A stretch of 52,223 bases of DNA from Betaproteobacteria bacterium (GTDB lineage Bacteria > Pseudomonadota > Gammaproteobacteria > Burkholderiales > CAIKXV01). A program made the translations under genes and the position numbers. Below are positions 31,647 to 40,630 of the stretch, piece after piece (position 1 is the stretch's first letter; each line of letters starts with the position of its first letter). The notes under the pieces are model-generated. The model made no database searches. It saw only the letters and a program-made list of their open reading frames with translations, and had not been told where the DNA came from. The stretch is taken from contig JAJTHE010000153.1 in NCBI GenBank assembly GCA_021298815.1, forward strand, positions 1-52,223, read 5' to 3'.

Positions 31647-33266
31647 TTAGACCCCGCGCATCGCCCGCACATATCCGCTGCCCCCACCCCGCTTGACCTC
31701 GTACATCGCCGCATCCGCCGCGGCGATCAGGCTGTCCGGATCGTCGCCGGTGCGGGACACGGCAATCCCGATCGACACCCGCAGCCGGTGCTCGACGCCC
31801 TTCCATTCGATCGGCCGGGCGAGGGCGTCCAGGCACTTGTCGGCCAGCGCCTGTATCGGTGCATCCCCGGGTACGGCGATGTCCGGCGCGAGCAGCACGA
31901 ACTCGTCGCCGCCCAGGCGGGCCAGCGTGTCAGCCTGCCGGATCAGCCGGCACAGGCGGCGTGCAACCTCGCGCAGCACCTCGTCTCCGGCTTCATGGCC
32001 CTGGGTGTCGTTGATCACCTTGAAGCCGTCGAGGTCGAGGAACAGCAGTGCGACCCGCGTCTGGTTGCGCTCGGCGCGAGCCAGTGCCTGGATCGTCCGG
32101 TCGACCAGCAGCTTGCGGTTCGGCAGCCCGGTGAGCGGGTCGTGGAAGGCCATCGCCTCCAGTTCGGCCTGCTTGCCTGCGAGCGTGCCGAGCAGCCGGT
32201 TGAAGGCGGTGGTGAGATGGCCGACCTCGTCCGCATGCGCGACCGGCAGCGGCCGCAGCGGCTGTTCGCCGCGCGTCATCTGCTCGGCCAGGCGTGCCGC
32301 CCGGTGCAGCGGACGCAGCAGCCAGGCGACCACCAGGCCTACCAGCAGCAGGACCAGCGCGGAGCGGATCAGGGTGAGCCGGACGAGGAAGTCCTGGGTG
32401 TGTTCCACCGGCGCCAGCGCCTCGCTGGCCGGTTGCCGCACCGAGGCATACCAGCCGGTGCGGCCGACCGCGGCAATGGCCCAGAGCCGGTCGATGCCGT
32501 CGACGTCGACGGCGCGTCCGCTCTCCTGCAGGCCGGGGGCGACCGGGCCGGCCGGGGCCTCCGGTCCGGCGGGCGCGACCGCCTGCAGCAGGCGGTCCGG
32601 ATCGGCGGCGGCGACCACGCGCTGGTCGCGCGGGGAGACGATCACGATGTCGTGCGACCGGCCGGCGGCCGCCGGCTGGGTTGCCGGGCGGCCGAGCGGG
32701 ACCAGGGTGGCGAGGTCGGTGATGCCGACCAGCACCGCGACGCGCCGGCCGTTGCCGTCCCAGACCGGCGTGGCGATCGGCAGCACCGCCCGTCCGGTGG
32801 CGGGATCGCGCTGCGGCTGGCCGAGGGCGGTACCGCCTTCGAGGGCGGCGCGGAAGCCGGGGTCCGGGCCGATGTCCGGTCCGGGCGGGAAGGTGGCCGT
32901 CGACGGGCCGCGGGCGAGGATGCGGCCCGCGGGATCGGCCACCAGCAGGCCGGGCGAGAACGCGGTCTGCAGCGCATGTTGCGTGGCCAGCCAGGCGTGC
33001 AGCCGCTCCGGCTGGCCGGGCTGTATCGCGGGCAGCCCGGCGGCCAGACGTTCCAGCAGCTGGCGCCGCTCGTCGATGCGTGCCTCGGCGGTGCGTGCGA
33101 CCTGGTCGGCCATCGCGCGCTGGGTGGCCGCGACCGACTGGCCGAGGTCTTCGCGCAGGAACCCGGTGATCCGGTGATAGCTGGCGATCGACCCGATGAT
33201 CAGCAGGATCAGCCCGACCACGATGAAGCGGGTGACCAGGCTGGAGGTGATTTTTCTGAGGTTCAC
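31647..33266 (-). CDS. Membrane-bound diguanylate cyclase
   Basis: The 539-residue protein has an N-terminal helix (TRFIVVGLILLIIGSIASY) and a periplasmic sensor region of about 270 residues with a double-Cache look. A second helix (SALVLLLVGLVVAWLL) and a HAMP-like linker follow. A GGDEF domain at about 370-530 has DPLTGLPNRKLL, DLDGFKVINDTQGH and an intact GGDEF in ARLGGDEFVLL. It should make c-di-GMP in response to an extracytoplasmic ligand. No RxxD inhibitory site is evident right before the signature. It is transcribed alone. Confidence 0.92.
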   Translation of the reverse strand: MNLRKITSSLVTRFIVVGLILLIIGSIASYHRITGFLREDLGQSVAATQRAMADQVARTAEARIDERRQLLERLAAGLPAIQPGQPERLHAWLATQHALQTAFSPGLLVADPAGRILARGPSTATFPPGPDIGPDPGFRAALEGGTALGQPQRDPATGRAVLPIATPVWDGNGRRVAVLVGITDLATLVPLGRPATQPAAAGRSHDIVIVSPRDQRVVAAADPDRLLQAVAPAGPEAPAGPVAPGLQESGRAVDVDGIDRLWAIAAVGRTGWYASVRQPASEALAPVEHTQDFLVRLTLIRSALVLLLVGLVVAWLLRPLHRAARLAEQMTRGEQPLRPLPVAHADEVGHLTTAFNRLLGTLAGKQAELEAMAFHDPLTGLPNRKLLVDRTIQALARAERNQTRVALLFLDLDGFKVINDTQGHEAGDEVLREVARRLCRLIRQADTLARLGGDEFVLLAPDIAVPGDAPIQALADKCLDALARPIEWKGVEHRLRVSIGIAVSRTGDDPDSLIAAADAAMYEVKRGGGSGYVRAMRGV

Positions 33267-33302
33267 GAGGCATCCGGTAATGCGGTGGGCAGGCAGGCGG
33301 CT

Positions 33303-33536
33303 CTAGGGCAGGGGCCCGATGCGCCACATCAGGTATTGCTTGCCGCGCCATGCGCCCATGCATGCGTCGCCGCCCAGCAGGGCAAGGACCAGCGCTGCGC
33401 CCGCTGCCCCGAGGTGCAGGGGCTCCACGGCGACGAGGATCGCCAGGCCGAGCCCGATGAACACGACGCCGAACGCCGCGGTCACCGCGCGTCGCGCGGT
33501 CGATCGATGAAGCGCTTCCTGGCTGGAATCATGCAT
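33303..33536 (-). CDS. Small hypothetical membrane protein
   Basis: The 77-residue product has two hydrophobic segments (AVTAAFGVVFIGLGLAILVA and AAGAALVLALLGG) and ends KQYLMWRIGPLP. I do not recognise a family. It lies just upstream of the diguanylate cyclase on the same strand with a 36-bp gap, so co-transcription is possible. Confidence 0.5.
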   Translation of the reverse strand: MHDSSQEALHRSTARRAVTAAFGVVFIGLGLAILVAVEPLHLGAAGAALVLALLGGDACMGAWRGKQYLMWRIGPLP

Positions 33537-33696
33537 GGTTGGCTGACCTCTCGCTTCTGCCCGAAGCGGACGGTGATTCTATGGGAGCGTGAAGGAAGGG
33601 TGACGGTTGTCGGGTGAGCAGCGTTTCCACGGGGCTGGCGGGTTGCCCGCCGCAGGCACAATACGCTTCCTTTCCATTGCGCCAGCCACCGCCCGC

Positions 33697-34557
33697 ATGC
33701 CCACCGCCTCCACCCCTGCCAGCCCTTCGACGTCCTTCCGTGGCCGCGTCGCATCCCTGATCGAACGCGACGGCTTCGACCGGACCATCCTGGCGCTGAT
33801 CATCGTCAATGCCGTGATCCTCGGCCTGGAGACCTCGCCGGACATCATGGCGAGCCATGGCACGCTGCTCGGCGCCCTCGATCAGGCGATCCTGGTGGTC
33901 TTCGTGCTGGAACTCGCAGCGCGCATGTTCGCGTACCGGGGCGCGTTCTTCCGCGATCCCTGGAGCCTGTTCGACCTCGCGGTGGTCGCGATCGCGCTGG
34001 TGCCAGCCACCGGACAGTTTGCCGTGCTGCGCGCGCTGCGGGTCCTGCGCGTGCTGCGGGTGCTGACGATCGTGCCGTCGATGCGGCGGGTGGTGGGCGG
34101 CCTGCTCGCGGCGATCCCCGGGCTGGCCTCCATCGGCATGGTGCTCGCCCTGGTGTTCTACGTGTTCGCGGTGATCACGACCAACCTGTTCGGCCAGGAT
34201 TTCCCCGAGTGGTTCGGCACGCTCGGGCGGTCGCTGTACACGCTGTTCCAGGTGATGACGCTCGAGAGCTGGTCGATGGGCATCGTGCGGCCGGTGATGG
34301 AGGTCTATCCGTACGCCTGGGCCTTCTTCGTGCCGTTCATCCTGGTGGCGACCTTCACGATGCTGAACCTGTTCATCGGCGTGATCGTGAGTGCGATGCA
34401 GAGCTTCACGTCCGAGGAGAAGGTCGAGACGATCGGCGCGGTCGAAGCGGCGCGCGAGCATATCGAGGCCGACCTGCATGCGGAGGTGCGGGCGCTGCGC
34501 GAGGAGATCCGGGCGTTGCGGGGGATGTTGCGCGAGGGGCGGGGGGACCGGCCGTGA
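33697..34557 (+). CDS. Bacterial voltage-gated sodium channel (NaChBac type)
   Basis: The 286-residue protein is one subunit of a homotetrameric voltage-gated Na+ channel. S1 starts at FDRTILALIIVNAVILGLE. S4 at about 110-125 carries regularly spaced arginines (RALRVLRVLRVLTIVPSMRR). The filter is TLESWSM at about 188-194, matching the LESWS signature of NaChBac/NavMs channels. S6 is followed by an acidic tail and a C-terminal coiled coil (EVRALREEIRALRGMLRE), known to hold the tetramer. I use the ATG at 33697; the frame is open to 33607, but the added residues look unlike a channel N-terminus. Confidence 0.93.
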   Translation: MPTASTPASPSTSFRGRVASLIERDGFDRTILALIIVNAVILGLETSPDIMASHGTLLGALDQAILVVFVLELAARMFAYRGAFFRDPWSLFDLAVVAIALVPATGQFAVLRALRVLRVLRVLTIVPSMRRVVGGLLAAIPGLASIGMVLALVFYVFAVITTNLFGQDFPEWFGTLGRSLYTLFQVMTLESWSMGIVRPVMEVYPYAWAFFVPFILVATFTMLNLFIGVIVSAMQSFTSEEKVETIGAVEAAREHIEADLHAEVRALREEIRALRGMLREGRGDRP

Positions 34558-34619
34558 CGCGGGATGGCACTGTGCGGCTACACAGCGGTCGATGCGGAAC
34601 CGGTTGCATGACGAGCAAA

Positions 34620-34639
34620 TACCGTATAAAAATACGGTA
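34620..34639. promoter_or_regulatory. LexA-like operator overlapping the imuA start
   Basis: A perfect 20-bp palindrome TACCGTATAA-AAATACGGTA spans 34620-34639. It resembles the proteobacterial SOS box (CTGT-AT-rich-ACAG), with CCGT/ACGG half sites instead of CTGT/ACAG. Its position before the imuA-imuB-dnaE2 genes, a known SOS regulon, makes LexA repression likely. The last base is the A of the annotated ATG, so the operator sits at the start codon. Confidence 0.7.
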
Positions 34640-35664
34640 TGCCTCCTGCCACCGCTCCCCTCCCTGCCGCCGCCTTCGCGCCTGAGTCCGCTTCCGGGCT
34701 CGCGTCGTCGTTCGCGTCCTTCCACCCGTCCGCCGCGCCGGGCGCCTTCCCGGCACTGGCCGGGCTGCCGGCGGCGTCCTCCGGTCCATCCGCACGGCCG
34801 GCGGCCGCCCGGGTGGCGCTGTCGGCGGTGCCGTCGGTGTTCCGCTGCGGCGAACTCCCGCCCGGCATCGCCCCGGGCATCCCCACTGGCTTCGCCGGGC
34901 TGGATGCCGAGATCCCGGGCGGCGGCTGGCCGGTCGGGGCGCTCACCGAGGTGCTGTGCGACACCTGCGGGGCGGGCGAGGCCTCGCTGCTGCTGCCGGC
35001 GCTGCGCTACCTGACGCGTGCCGCCGACTGGCGCGGCCGCGGGCTGCTGCTGGTCGATCCGCCGCACCTGCCGTATGCGCCGGCGCTGGCCGATGCCGGC
35101 ATCGACCTCGACCTGCTGGCCGTGGTGCGGCCGAAGACGGAGGAAGACGCACTCTGGGCGGCCGAGCAGGCGCTGCGCTCCGGGGCGGCCGGGGCGGTGC
35201 TGGTCTGGTCGCGGCCGGTGCGCGGCACCGACAGTGCGCAGCGCTACCAGCGGCTGCGCCGGCTGCAGCTTGCCGCGGCCGCCGGCGGCGGCATCGGCAT
35301 CCTGTTCTCGGCCAGCAGCGCGGCCACGCTCTCCACCCCGGCCGCGCTGCGGCTGGCGCTGTCGACCACCCCGCACGGCCGGCTGGCGGTCACGCTGGTC
35401 AAGCGGCGCGGGCTGGCGCAGCCGAAGACGGTCACGCTGTCGCCGCGGCGGATGCCGGTGCCCTACCTGGCGGGCGTGCCGTCCGTGCGGCCGCCGGTGC
35501 GTGCGGCGGAGGTTTCTTCCGCGCCTGAGGCCACTGCCGCCGCCGTCGGTGCGGCTGTCGGTCCCGCCCCGGCGCAGGCCGGCACGTCCGGCGCGCTCGC
35601 GCGCTCGATGTCCGCGGTGGCGGCCCGCCTCGTGCGCGAGCGCGACCTCAAGCCGTCGCGCTGA
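34639..35664 (+). CDS. imuA: ImuA, SOS mutagenesis accessory protein
   Basis: ImuA is a RecA/SulA-like accessory factor of the ImuA-ImuB-DnaE2 translesion system. The RecA-like core begins near residue 70 with PGIPTGFAGLDAEIPGGGWP, then VGALTEVL, a degenerate nucleotide loop (CGAGEASLLLPALRYL) and a segment with GRLAVTLVKRRGLAQPKTV near the end. The 341-residue length exceeds the usual 230-260 because of an Ala/Pro/Ser-rich N-terminus of about 68 residues and a similar C-terminus. The start is uncertain: the ATG at 34639 has no ribosome-binding site and lies on the operator. A downstream GTG or leaderless translation is possible. Confidence 0.88.
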   Translation: MPPATAPLPAAAFAPESASGLASSFASFHPSAAPGAFPALAGLPAASSGPSARPAAARVALSAVPSVFRCGELPPGIAPGIPTGFAGLDAEIPGGGWPVGALTEVLCDTCGAGEASLLLPALRYLTRAADWRGRGLLLVDPPHLPYAPALADAGIDLDLLAVVRPKTEEDALWAAEQALRSGAAGAVLVWSRPVRGTDSAQRYQRLRRLQLAAAAGGGIGILFSASSAATLSTPAALRLALSTTPHGRLAVTLVKRRGLAQPKTVTLSPRRMPVPYLAGVPSVRPPVRAAEVSSAPEATAAAVGAAVGPAPAQAGTSGALARSMSAVAARLVRERDLKPSR

Positions 35665-35679
35665 TCGGGGAAGGCCGCC

Positions 35680-37263
35680 ATGCTCTGGATCGCGCTCTAC
35701 CTGCCCGACCTCCCGCTCGAGGTGGTGAACCGGGTGCAGGCCGGCAATGCCGCCACCGCGCTGGTGGTCGACCTGCCGCTGGCGGTCAGCGACGGCCCGG
35801 ACAACCGGCCGTTCGTGCTCTCGGCCAATCCGCGGGCGCGTGCCGCCGGCGTGCATCCGGGCATGGCGGTGGCCGCGGCCTGCGCGCTGGCCACCGGTCT
35901 TGCGACGATGCGCCGCGACGAGGCCCGCGAACTGCAGGCGGTGCGGCAGGTGGCCGGCTGGGCGGCGCAGTTCACGCCGTCGGTGGTGCTGGAACGCTCC
36001 GGCGTGCTGCTCGAGGTGGCGGCCAGCCTGAAGCTGTTCGGCGGGCTCGCGCGGCTGCTCGGCCAGCTGCGCACCGGGCTGTCCGCGCTCGGCTTCCGGG
36101 CGTCCTTCGGCGTCGCGCCGACGCCGCTCGGGGCCTGGCTGCTGGCACGCGGCGGCCATGAGCAGGCGGGCGTGCGTGCCTGCCTGGAGCTTTCCGACCT
36201 GCCGGCGCGCCTGGGCGAGCTGCCTCTGGCGCTGCTCGACTGGCCGCGCGAGCGGCTCGATGCGCTGGCGGTGCTCGGCATCCACCGCATCCGCGAGGCG
36301 CTGGCGCTGCCGCGCGAGGGCTTCCGGCGCCGCTTCGGGGCGGCCGCGCAGTCCGACCTCGACCGTGCGCTGGGCCGCGCGGCCGATCCGCGTCCCTGCT
36401 TCGCGCTGCCGGATCGATTCTCCTCGCGCATCGACCTGCCGTTCGACGTGCTCGACACCGCGCTGCTCGACATCCCGGTCGCGCGCATGCTCGCCGAGAT
36501 GGAAGGCTTCCTGCGCGCGCGCGGGGCCGGTGCGCTGGAGATCGTGCTCGAGCTCGAGCACGGCCGCTCGGTGCCCACCCGGCTGGTGCTGGGGGCGGCC
36601 GCGCCCGAGCGGGCGCTGGCCCGCTGGCAGCGACTGCTGCGCGAGCGGCTCGACCGGTTGGAGCTGAAGGCGACGGTGAGCGCGGTGGCGATCCATGTGG
36701 ATACGCTGCACGGCTTCGGCGAGCACAGCAGCAGCTTCCTGCCCGACGCCACCCGTCGTGCGCAGTCCTGGCACGAGCTGACCGAACGCCTGGCCTCGCG
36801 GCTGGAGCCGGGCGCGCTGTTCTCGGTTGCGCCGCGCGACGACCACCGGCCGGAGCAGGCGTGGCGGCGGGCCGATGGCCGGGTGGCGCGGCCGCGGGTG
36901 GGGACGGTCGCGGCGGTGGCGGGGACGCCGGCGGGCTCGAAGGCCTCGACGGCCTCTGCGGGCTCGACGGCTTCTGCAACCTCGACGGCACCCGCAGCCT
37001 CGACGACGCCGCGCACCCGCTGCGAGCGGCCGGTGTTCCTGCTCGAGCGGCCGCGGGTACTGGTCTGTGCCGAATCGCGTCCGCAGTACCAGGGGCCGCT
37101 GGAACTGGTCAGCGGCCCGGAGCGGATCGAATCCGGCTGGTGGGACGGGCGGCCGGTGGCCCGCGACTACTACGTCGCCCGTAACCGGGCCGGCGAGGGC
37201 TGCTGGATCTACCGCGAGCCGGCCGATCCGTCGCGCTGGTACCTGCACGGCCTGTTCGCATGA
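35680..37263 (+). CDS. imuB: ImuB, inactive Y-family polymerase-like protein
   Basis: The 527-residue protein links DnaE2 to the sliding clamp in the SOS mutasome. Its N-terminus MLWIALYLPDLPLEVV aligns with the first Y-family motif but lacks the catalytic Asp. NPRARAAGVHPGMAVAAACA and FGVAPTPLGAWLLARGG follow the palm/fingers fold. A Thr/Ser/Ala-rich linker at about 408-445 separates it from the C-terminal region with PQYQGPLELVSGPERIESGW and YYVARN. GGGGAAGG precedes the ATG at 35680, which lies 15 bp after imuA. I did not find a clear clamp-binding QxxLxLF motif. Confidence 0.93.
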   Translation: MLWIALYLPDLPLEVVNRVQAGNAATALVVDLPLAVSDGPDNRPFVLSANPRARAAGVHPGMAVAAACALATGLATMRRDEARELQAVRQVAGWAAQFTPSVVLERSGVLLEVAASLKLFGGLARLLGQLRTGLSALGFRASFGVAPTPLGAWLLARGGHEQAGVRACLELSDLPARLGELPLALLDWPRERLDALAVLGIHRIREALALPREGFRRRFGAAAQSDLDRALGRAADPRPCFALPDRFSSRIDLPFDVLDTALLDIPVARMLAEMEGFLRARGAGALEIVLELEHGRSVPTRLVLGAAAPERALARWQRLLRERLDRLELKATVSAVAIHVDTLHGFGEHSSSFLPDATRRAQSWHELTERLASRLEPGALFSVAPRDDHRPEQAWRRADGRVARPRVGTVAAVAGTPAGSKASTASAGSTASATSTAPAASTTPRTRCERPVFLLERPRVLVCAESRPQYQGPLELVSGPERIESGWWDGRPVARDYYVARNRAGEGCWIYREPADPSRWYLHGLFA

Positions 37264-37276
37264 TGGCGGGCGTCCG

Positions 37277-40200
37277 ATGCTGCCGGCCTGCGCGGAACTG
37301 GACGCGCTCTCGAACTTCACCTTCCTGCGCGGGGCGTCCCATCCGGAGGAACTGGTCGCCCAGGCCTCGGCGCTCGGCTACCGTGCGCTGGCCATCGCCG
37401 ACGAGTGCTCGGTGTCGGGCGTGGTACGCGCGCACCTGGCCGCGAAGGACTGCAGCCTGCACCTGGTCATCGGGGCGCAGTTCGCGGTGGCCGATGCGCC
37501 GTCGATCGAACGCGTCATCCTGCTTGCCTGCAGCCGCGAGGGCTACGGCAACCTCTGTGAGCTGATCAGCCTCGCCCGCGGGCGTGCGCCCAAGGGCAGC
37601 TACCGCCTGCTGCTCGCAGACCTCGCGCGCGGCGTGCCGCAGTGCCTCTCGATCGTCGTGCCGTCCTCGGCCGCGGAGGCCGCCGGTGGCGGCGAGTCGC
37701 TGGCGATGATCGCCGGGGCCTTCCCCGGGGCCTGCTGGGTCGGCGTGGTGCTGGTGCAGGGGCCGGACGACGGCGCGGTGCTGGCACGCGCGCGCCGGCT
37801 GGCGGCGCAGGCCGGGCAGGCGGGCGAGGCCGGGCTGGGCGGTGGGGGCGGCGGGGGCGAACTGCAGCCCGGCCCTGCCGCGGCCGGCGCCGGGCTGCCG
37901 CTGGTGGCCTGCGGCGGCGTGCAGATGCACCGACGCGAGCGCAAGGCGCTGCACGACGTGCTCACCGCGATCCGCGAGGGGCTGCCGCTGGTCGAGCTCG
38001 GCACGCGCGTGCTGCCCAACGCGGAGCGCTGCCTGCGGCCGATCGCGCGGCTCGCGCGGCTGCATCCGCCGGAGCTGCTGCTGCAGTCGGTCGAGATCGC
38101 CGAGCGCTGCACCTTCTCGCTGGATGAACTGCGCTACGAGTATCCGCGCGAGCTGGTGCCCGACGGCGAGACCGCCTCGAGCTGGCTGCGCCGTCTGACC
38201 TTCGAGGGCCTGCAGGAGCGTTACCCGCAGGGCACGCCGGCGAACGTGCTGGCGCTGATCGAGCACGAGCTCGTGCTGATCGCAGACCTCGGCTACGAAG
38301 CCTACTTCCTGACCGTGCACGACATCGTCCGCTTCGCCCGCGAGCGCGGCATCCTGTGCCAGGGACGCGGGTCGGCCGCGAACTCCGCGGTCTGCTACGC
38401 GCTGGGCGTGACCGAGGTCGACCCGGGCCGGATGCAGGTGCTGTTCGAGCGCTTCATCTCGAAGGAGCGCAACGAGCCGCCGGACATCGACGTAGACTTC
38501 GAGCACGAGCGGCGCGAAGAGGTGATGCAGTACATCTACCGCAAGTACGGCCGCGACCGTGCCGCGCTCACCGCAGCGCTCGCCACCTACCGGCCGCGCT
38601 CCGCGCTGCGCGACGTCGGCAAGGCGTTCGGGCTGTCGCTCGACCAGGTCGACCGGCTGGCGAAGACCATCGCCTGGTGGGATGGAAAACAGGTGCACGA
38701 CGAGCGCCTGGTCGAGGCCGGCTTCGATCCCGGCAATCCATTGATCGGGCAGGTGGTCGACTTCGCGCACCAGCTGGTCGGCTTCCCGCGCCACCTGTCG
38801 CAGCACAGCGGCGGCTTCGTGATCGCGCGCGACCGGCTGACCCGGCTGGTACCGGTCGAGAACGCGGCGATGGACGGGCGCACCGTGATCCAGTGGGACA
38901 AGGACGACCTCGATGCACTCGGCCTGCTGAAGGTCGACGTGCTGGCGCTGGGCATGCTGACCGCGGTGCGGCGCACGCTCGACGCACTGGACGCCTTCGG
39001 CGTGAAGCCTGGGGTCAGGTCTTGCCTTTTGCCCCCATTGCCCGTCATCGCCCATGCGAGCATCGGTCCCGGGGGGCAAAAGGCAAGACCTGACCCCATC
39101 CCCTGGCGGCTGCAGGACATCCCGGCCGAGGACGAGCAGACCTACGCGATGATCCAGCGTGCCGACACCATCGGCGTGTTCCAGATCGAGTCGCGGGCGC
39201 AGATGACCATGCTGCCGCGGTTGAAGCCGGCCTGCTTCTACGACCTGGTGATCGAGGTGGCGATCGTGCGGCCGGGTCCGATCCAGGGCGGCATGGTGCA
39301 TCCCTACCTGCGCCGCCGGCAGGGGCTGGAGCCGGTGACCTATCCGTCGGAGGCGGTGAAGGGCGTGCTCGAGCGCACGCTGGGCATCTCGATCTTTCAG
39401 GAGCAGGTGATGCAGCTGGTGGTTGTCGCCGCCGGCTTCAGCGCCGGCGAGGCCGACCGGGTGCGCCGCGCGATGGCGGCCTGGCGGCGCAAGGGCGGGC
39501 TGGAACCGTTCCGCGACAAGCTGCTCGCCGGCATGCTCGCGCGCGGCTACAGCGCAGAGTACGCGGAGCAGATCTTCCGGCAGATCCAGGGCTTCGGCGA
39601 ATACGGCTTCCCGGAGTCGCATGCGGCGAGCTTCGCGTTGCTGGTGTACGTGTCGTGCTGGTTGAAGTGCCACCATCCGGCAGCCTTCGCCTGCGGGTTG
39701 CTGAATGCGCAGCCGCTCGGCTTCTATTCGCCGTCCGAGATCGTGCAGGACGTGAAGCGGCATCGCGTGCAGGTGCTGCCGCCGGACGTGACGGTGAGCG
39801 GCTGGGACTGCGTGCTGGAGCGCGTCGATGGGGGCTGCGTCGAGAGCGGCGTCGAGGGCGGCGTCGGGGACGGCACGGACGGTAGCTCCAGGGGCGGGCC
39901 CGTCGCAGGCGGTGGTTCGCCTGCGCTGCGCCTCGGGCTGCGCATGGTGAAGGGCCTGTCCGAAGCCGGTGCGTCCCGGCTGGTGGCTGCGCGCAGACAG
40001 GCACCGTTCGCCGACCTCGACGACCTCGCCCGCAGGGCGGTCCTGCCGAAGTCCGACGTGAACGCACTGGCCGCGGCCGATGCCCTGCGTGCGCTGGCCG
40101 GGCACCGGCGCGAGGCCTGGTGGCAGGCGCTCGCGCTCGAGGCCGACACGCCACTGACTCGCGCACCCCGCGATGCGGTGCAGGCCTCGCTGCTGCCGCC

Positions 40201-40621
40201 GACCGAAGGCGAGGACGTGATGCTCGACTACTCGACGCTCGGCCTCACGCTGCGCCGGCATCCGCTCGCACTGCTGCGACCGATGCTGGCCACGCGCCGG
40301 CTGGTCGCCGCCGAGGCGGTACGCGCCGCGCGCAATGGCCAGGTGATCCGCACCTGCGGCATCGTCACCTGCCGGCAGCGGCCATCGACCGCGAGCGGCG
40401 TGGTGTTCGTCACGCTGGAGGACGAGACCGGCCACATCAACGTCGTGGTCTGGCCGACGATCGTCGAGAAGCAGCGGCGCGAACTGCTCGGCTCGCGGCT
40501 GATGACCGTGTATGGCCATGTACAGCGCGAGGGGGAGGTGGTGCACCTGGTCGCCGGCCGGCTGGTCGACGACACTCGCCTGCTCGGCCGGCTGGTGACG
40601 ACGTCGCGCGATTTCGGCTGA
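37277..40621 (+). CDS. dnaE2: DnaE2, error-prone DNA polymerase III alpha-like subunit
   Basis: The 1114-residue protein is the catalytic partner of ImuB in SOS mutagenesis. It has an N-terminal PHP domain (LSNFTFLRGASHPEEL), which carries an unusual Gly-rich insert near 180-200. The polymerase core has PDIDVDFEHERREEV with the catalytic Asp pair at about 404 and 406, and the third Asp near 553 in LLKVDVLALGML. A helix-hairpin-helix and OB region close the protein (INVVVWPTIVEKQRRELLG). An insertion of about 30 residues at 578-608 is encoded by a palindrome at 39010-39098. The ATG at 37277 lies 13 bp after imuB and fits the family N-terminus MLPAxAEL. Confidence 0.94.
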   Translation: MLPACAELDALSNFTFLRGASHPEELVAQASALGYRALAIADECSVSGVVRAHLAAKDCSLHLVIGAQFAVADAPSIERVILLACSREGYGNLCELISLARGRAPKGSYRLLLADLARGVPQCLSIVVPSSAAEAAGGGESLAMIAGAFPGACWVGVVLVQGPDDGAVLARARRLAAQAGQAGEAGLGGGGGGGELQPGPAAAGAGLPLVACGGVQMHRRERKALHDVLTAIREGLPLVELGTRVLPNAERCLRPIARLARLHPPELLLQSVEIAERCTFSLDELRYEYPRELVPDGETASSWLRRLTFEGLQERYPQGTPANVLALIEHELVLIADLGYEAYFLTVHDIVRFARERGILCQGRGSAANSAVCYALGVTEVDPGRMQVLFERFISKERNEPPDIDVDFEHERREEVMQYIYRKYGRDRAALTAALATYRPRSALRDVGKAFGLSLDQVDRLAKTIAWWDGKQVHDERLVEAGFDPGNPLIGQVVDFAHQLVGFPRHLSQHSGGFVIARDRLTRLVPVENAAMDGRTVIQWDKDDLDALGLLKVDVLALGMLTAVRRTLDALDAFGVKPGVRSCLLPPLPVIAHASIGPGGQKARPDPIPWRLQDIPAEDEQTYAMIQRADTIGVFQIESRAQMTMLPRLKPACFYDLVIEVAIVRPGPIQGGMVHPYLRRRQGLEPVTYPSEAVKGVLERTLGISIFQEQVMQLVVVAAGFSAGEADRVRRAMAAWRRKGGLEPFRDKLLAGMLARGYSAEYAEQIFRQIQGFGEYGFPESHAASFALLVYVSCWLKCHHPAAFACGLLNAQPLGFYSPSEIVQDVKRHRVQVLPPDVTVSGWDCVLERVDGGCVESGVEGGVGDGTDGSSRGGPVAGGGSPALRLGLRMVKGLSEAGASRLVAARRQAPFADLDDLARRAVLPKSDVNALAAADALRALAGHRREAWWQALALEADTPLTRAPRDAVQASLLPPTEGEDVMLDYSTLGLTLRRHPLALLRPMLATRRLVAAEAVRAARNGQVIRTCGIVTCRQRPSTASGVVFVTLEDETGHINVVVWPTIVEKQRRELLGSRLMTVYGHVQREGEVVHLVAGRLVDDTRLLGRLVTTSRDFG
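39010..39098. repeat. 89-bp palindromic element inserted in frame in dnaE2
   Basis: Perfect 27-bp inverted arms lie at 39010-39036 and 39072-39098, beginning TGGGGTCAGGTCTTGCC, with a 35-base loop. It keeps the dnaE2 frame open and adds residues VRSCLLPPLPVIAHASIG and GGQKARPDPI between the third catalytic Asp and the conserved DIPAEDEQTY segment. The 'GGGGTCAGGTCTTGC' sequence resembles REP-type or MITE-like repeats linked to RAYT transposases in other proteobacteria; that link is from memory. No transposase of that type is in the window. Confidence 0.85.
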
Positions 40622-40630
40622 ACCGCTGCC

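Noticed and set aside
33529..37320. Very long minus-strand open frame opposite imuA and imuB
   Set aside because: It is antisense to well-recognised genes and has a His/Arg/Gln-rich composition typical of shadow frames in GC-rich DNA.
37109..40546. Minus-strand open frame of more than 1100 codons opposite dnaE2
   Set aside because: The plus strand encodes a clear DnaE2; the antisense translation has no family motifs.
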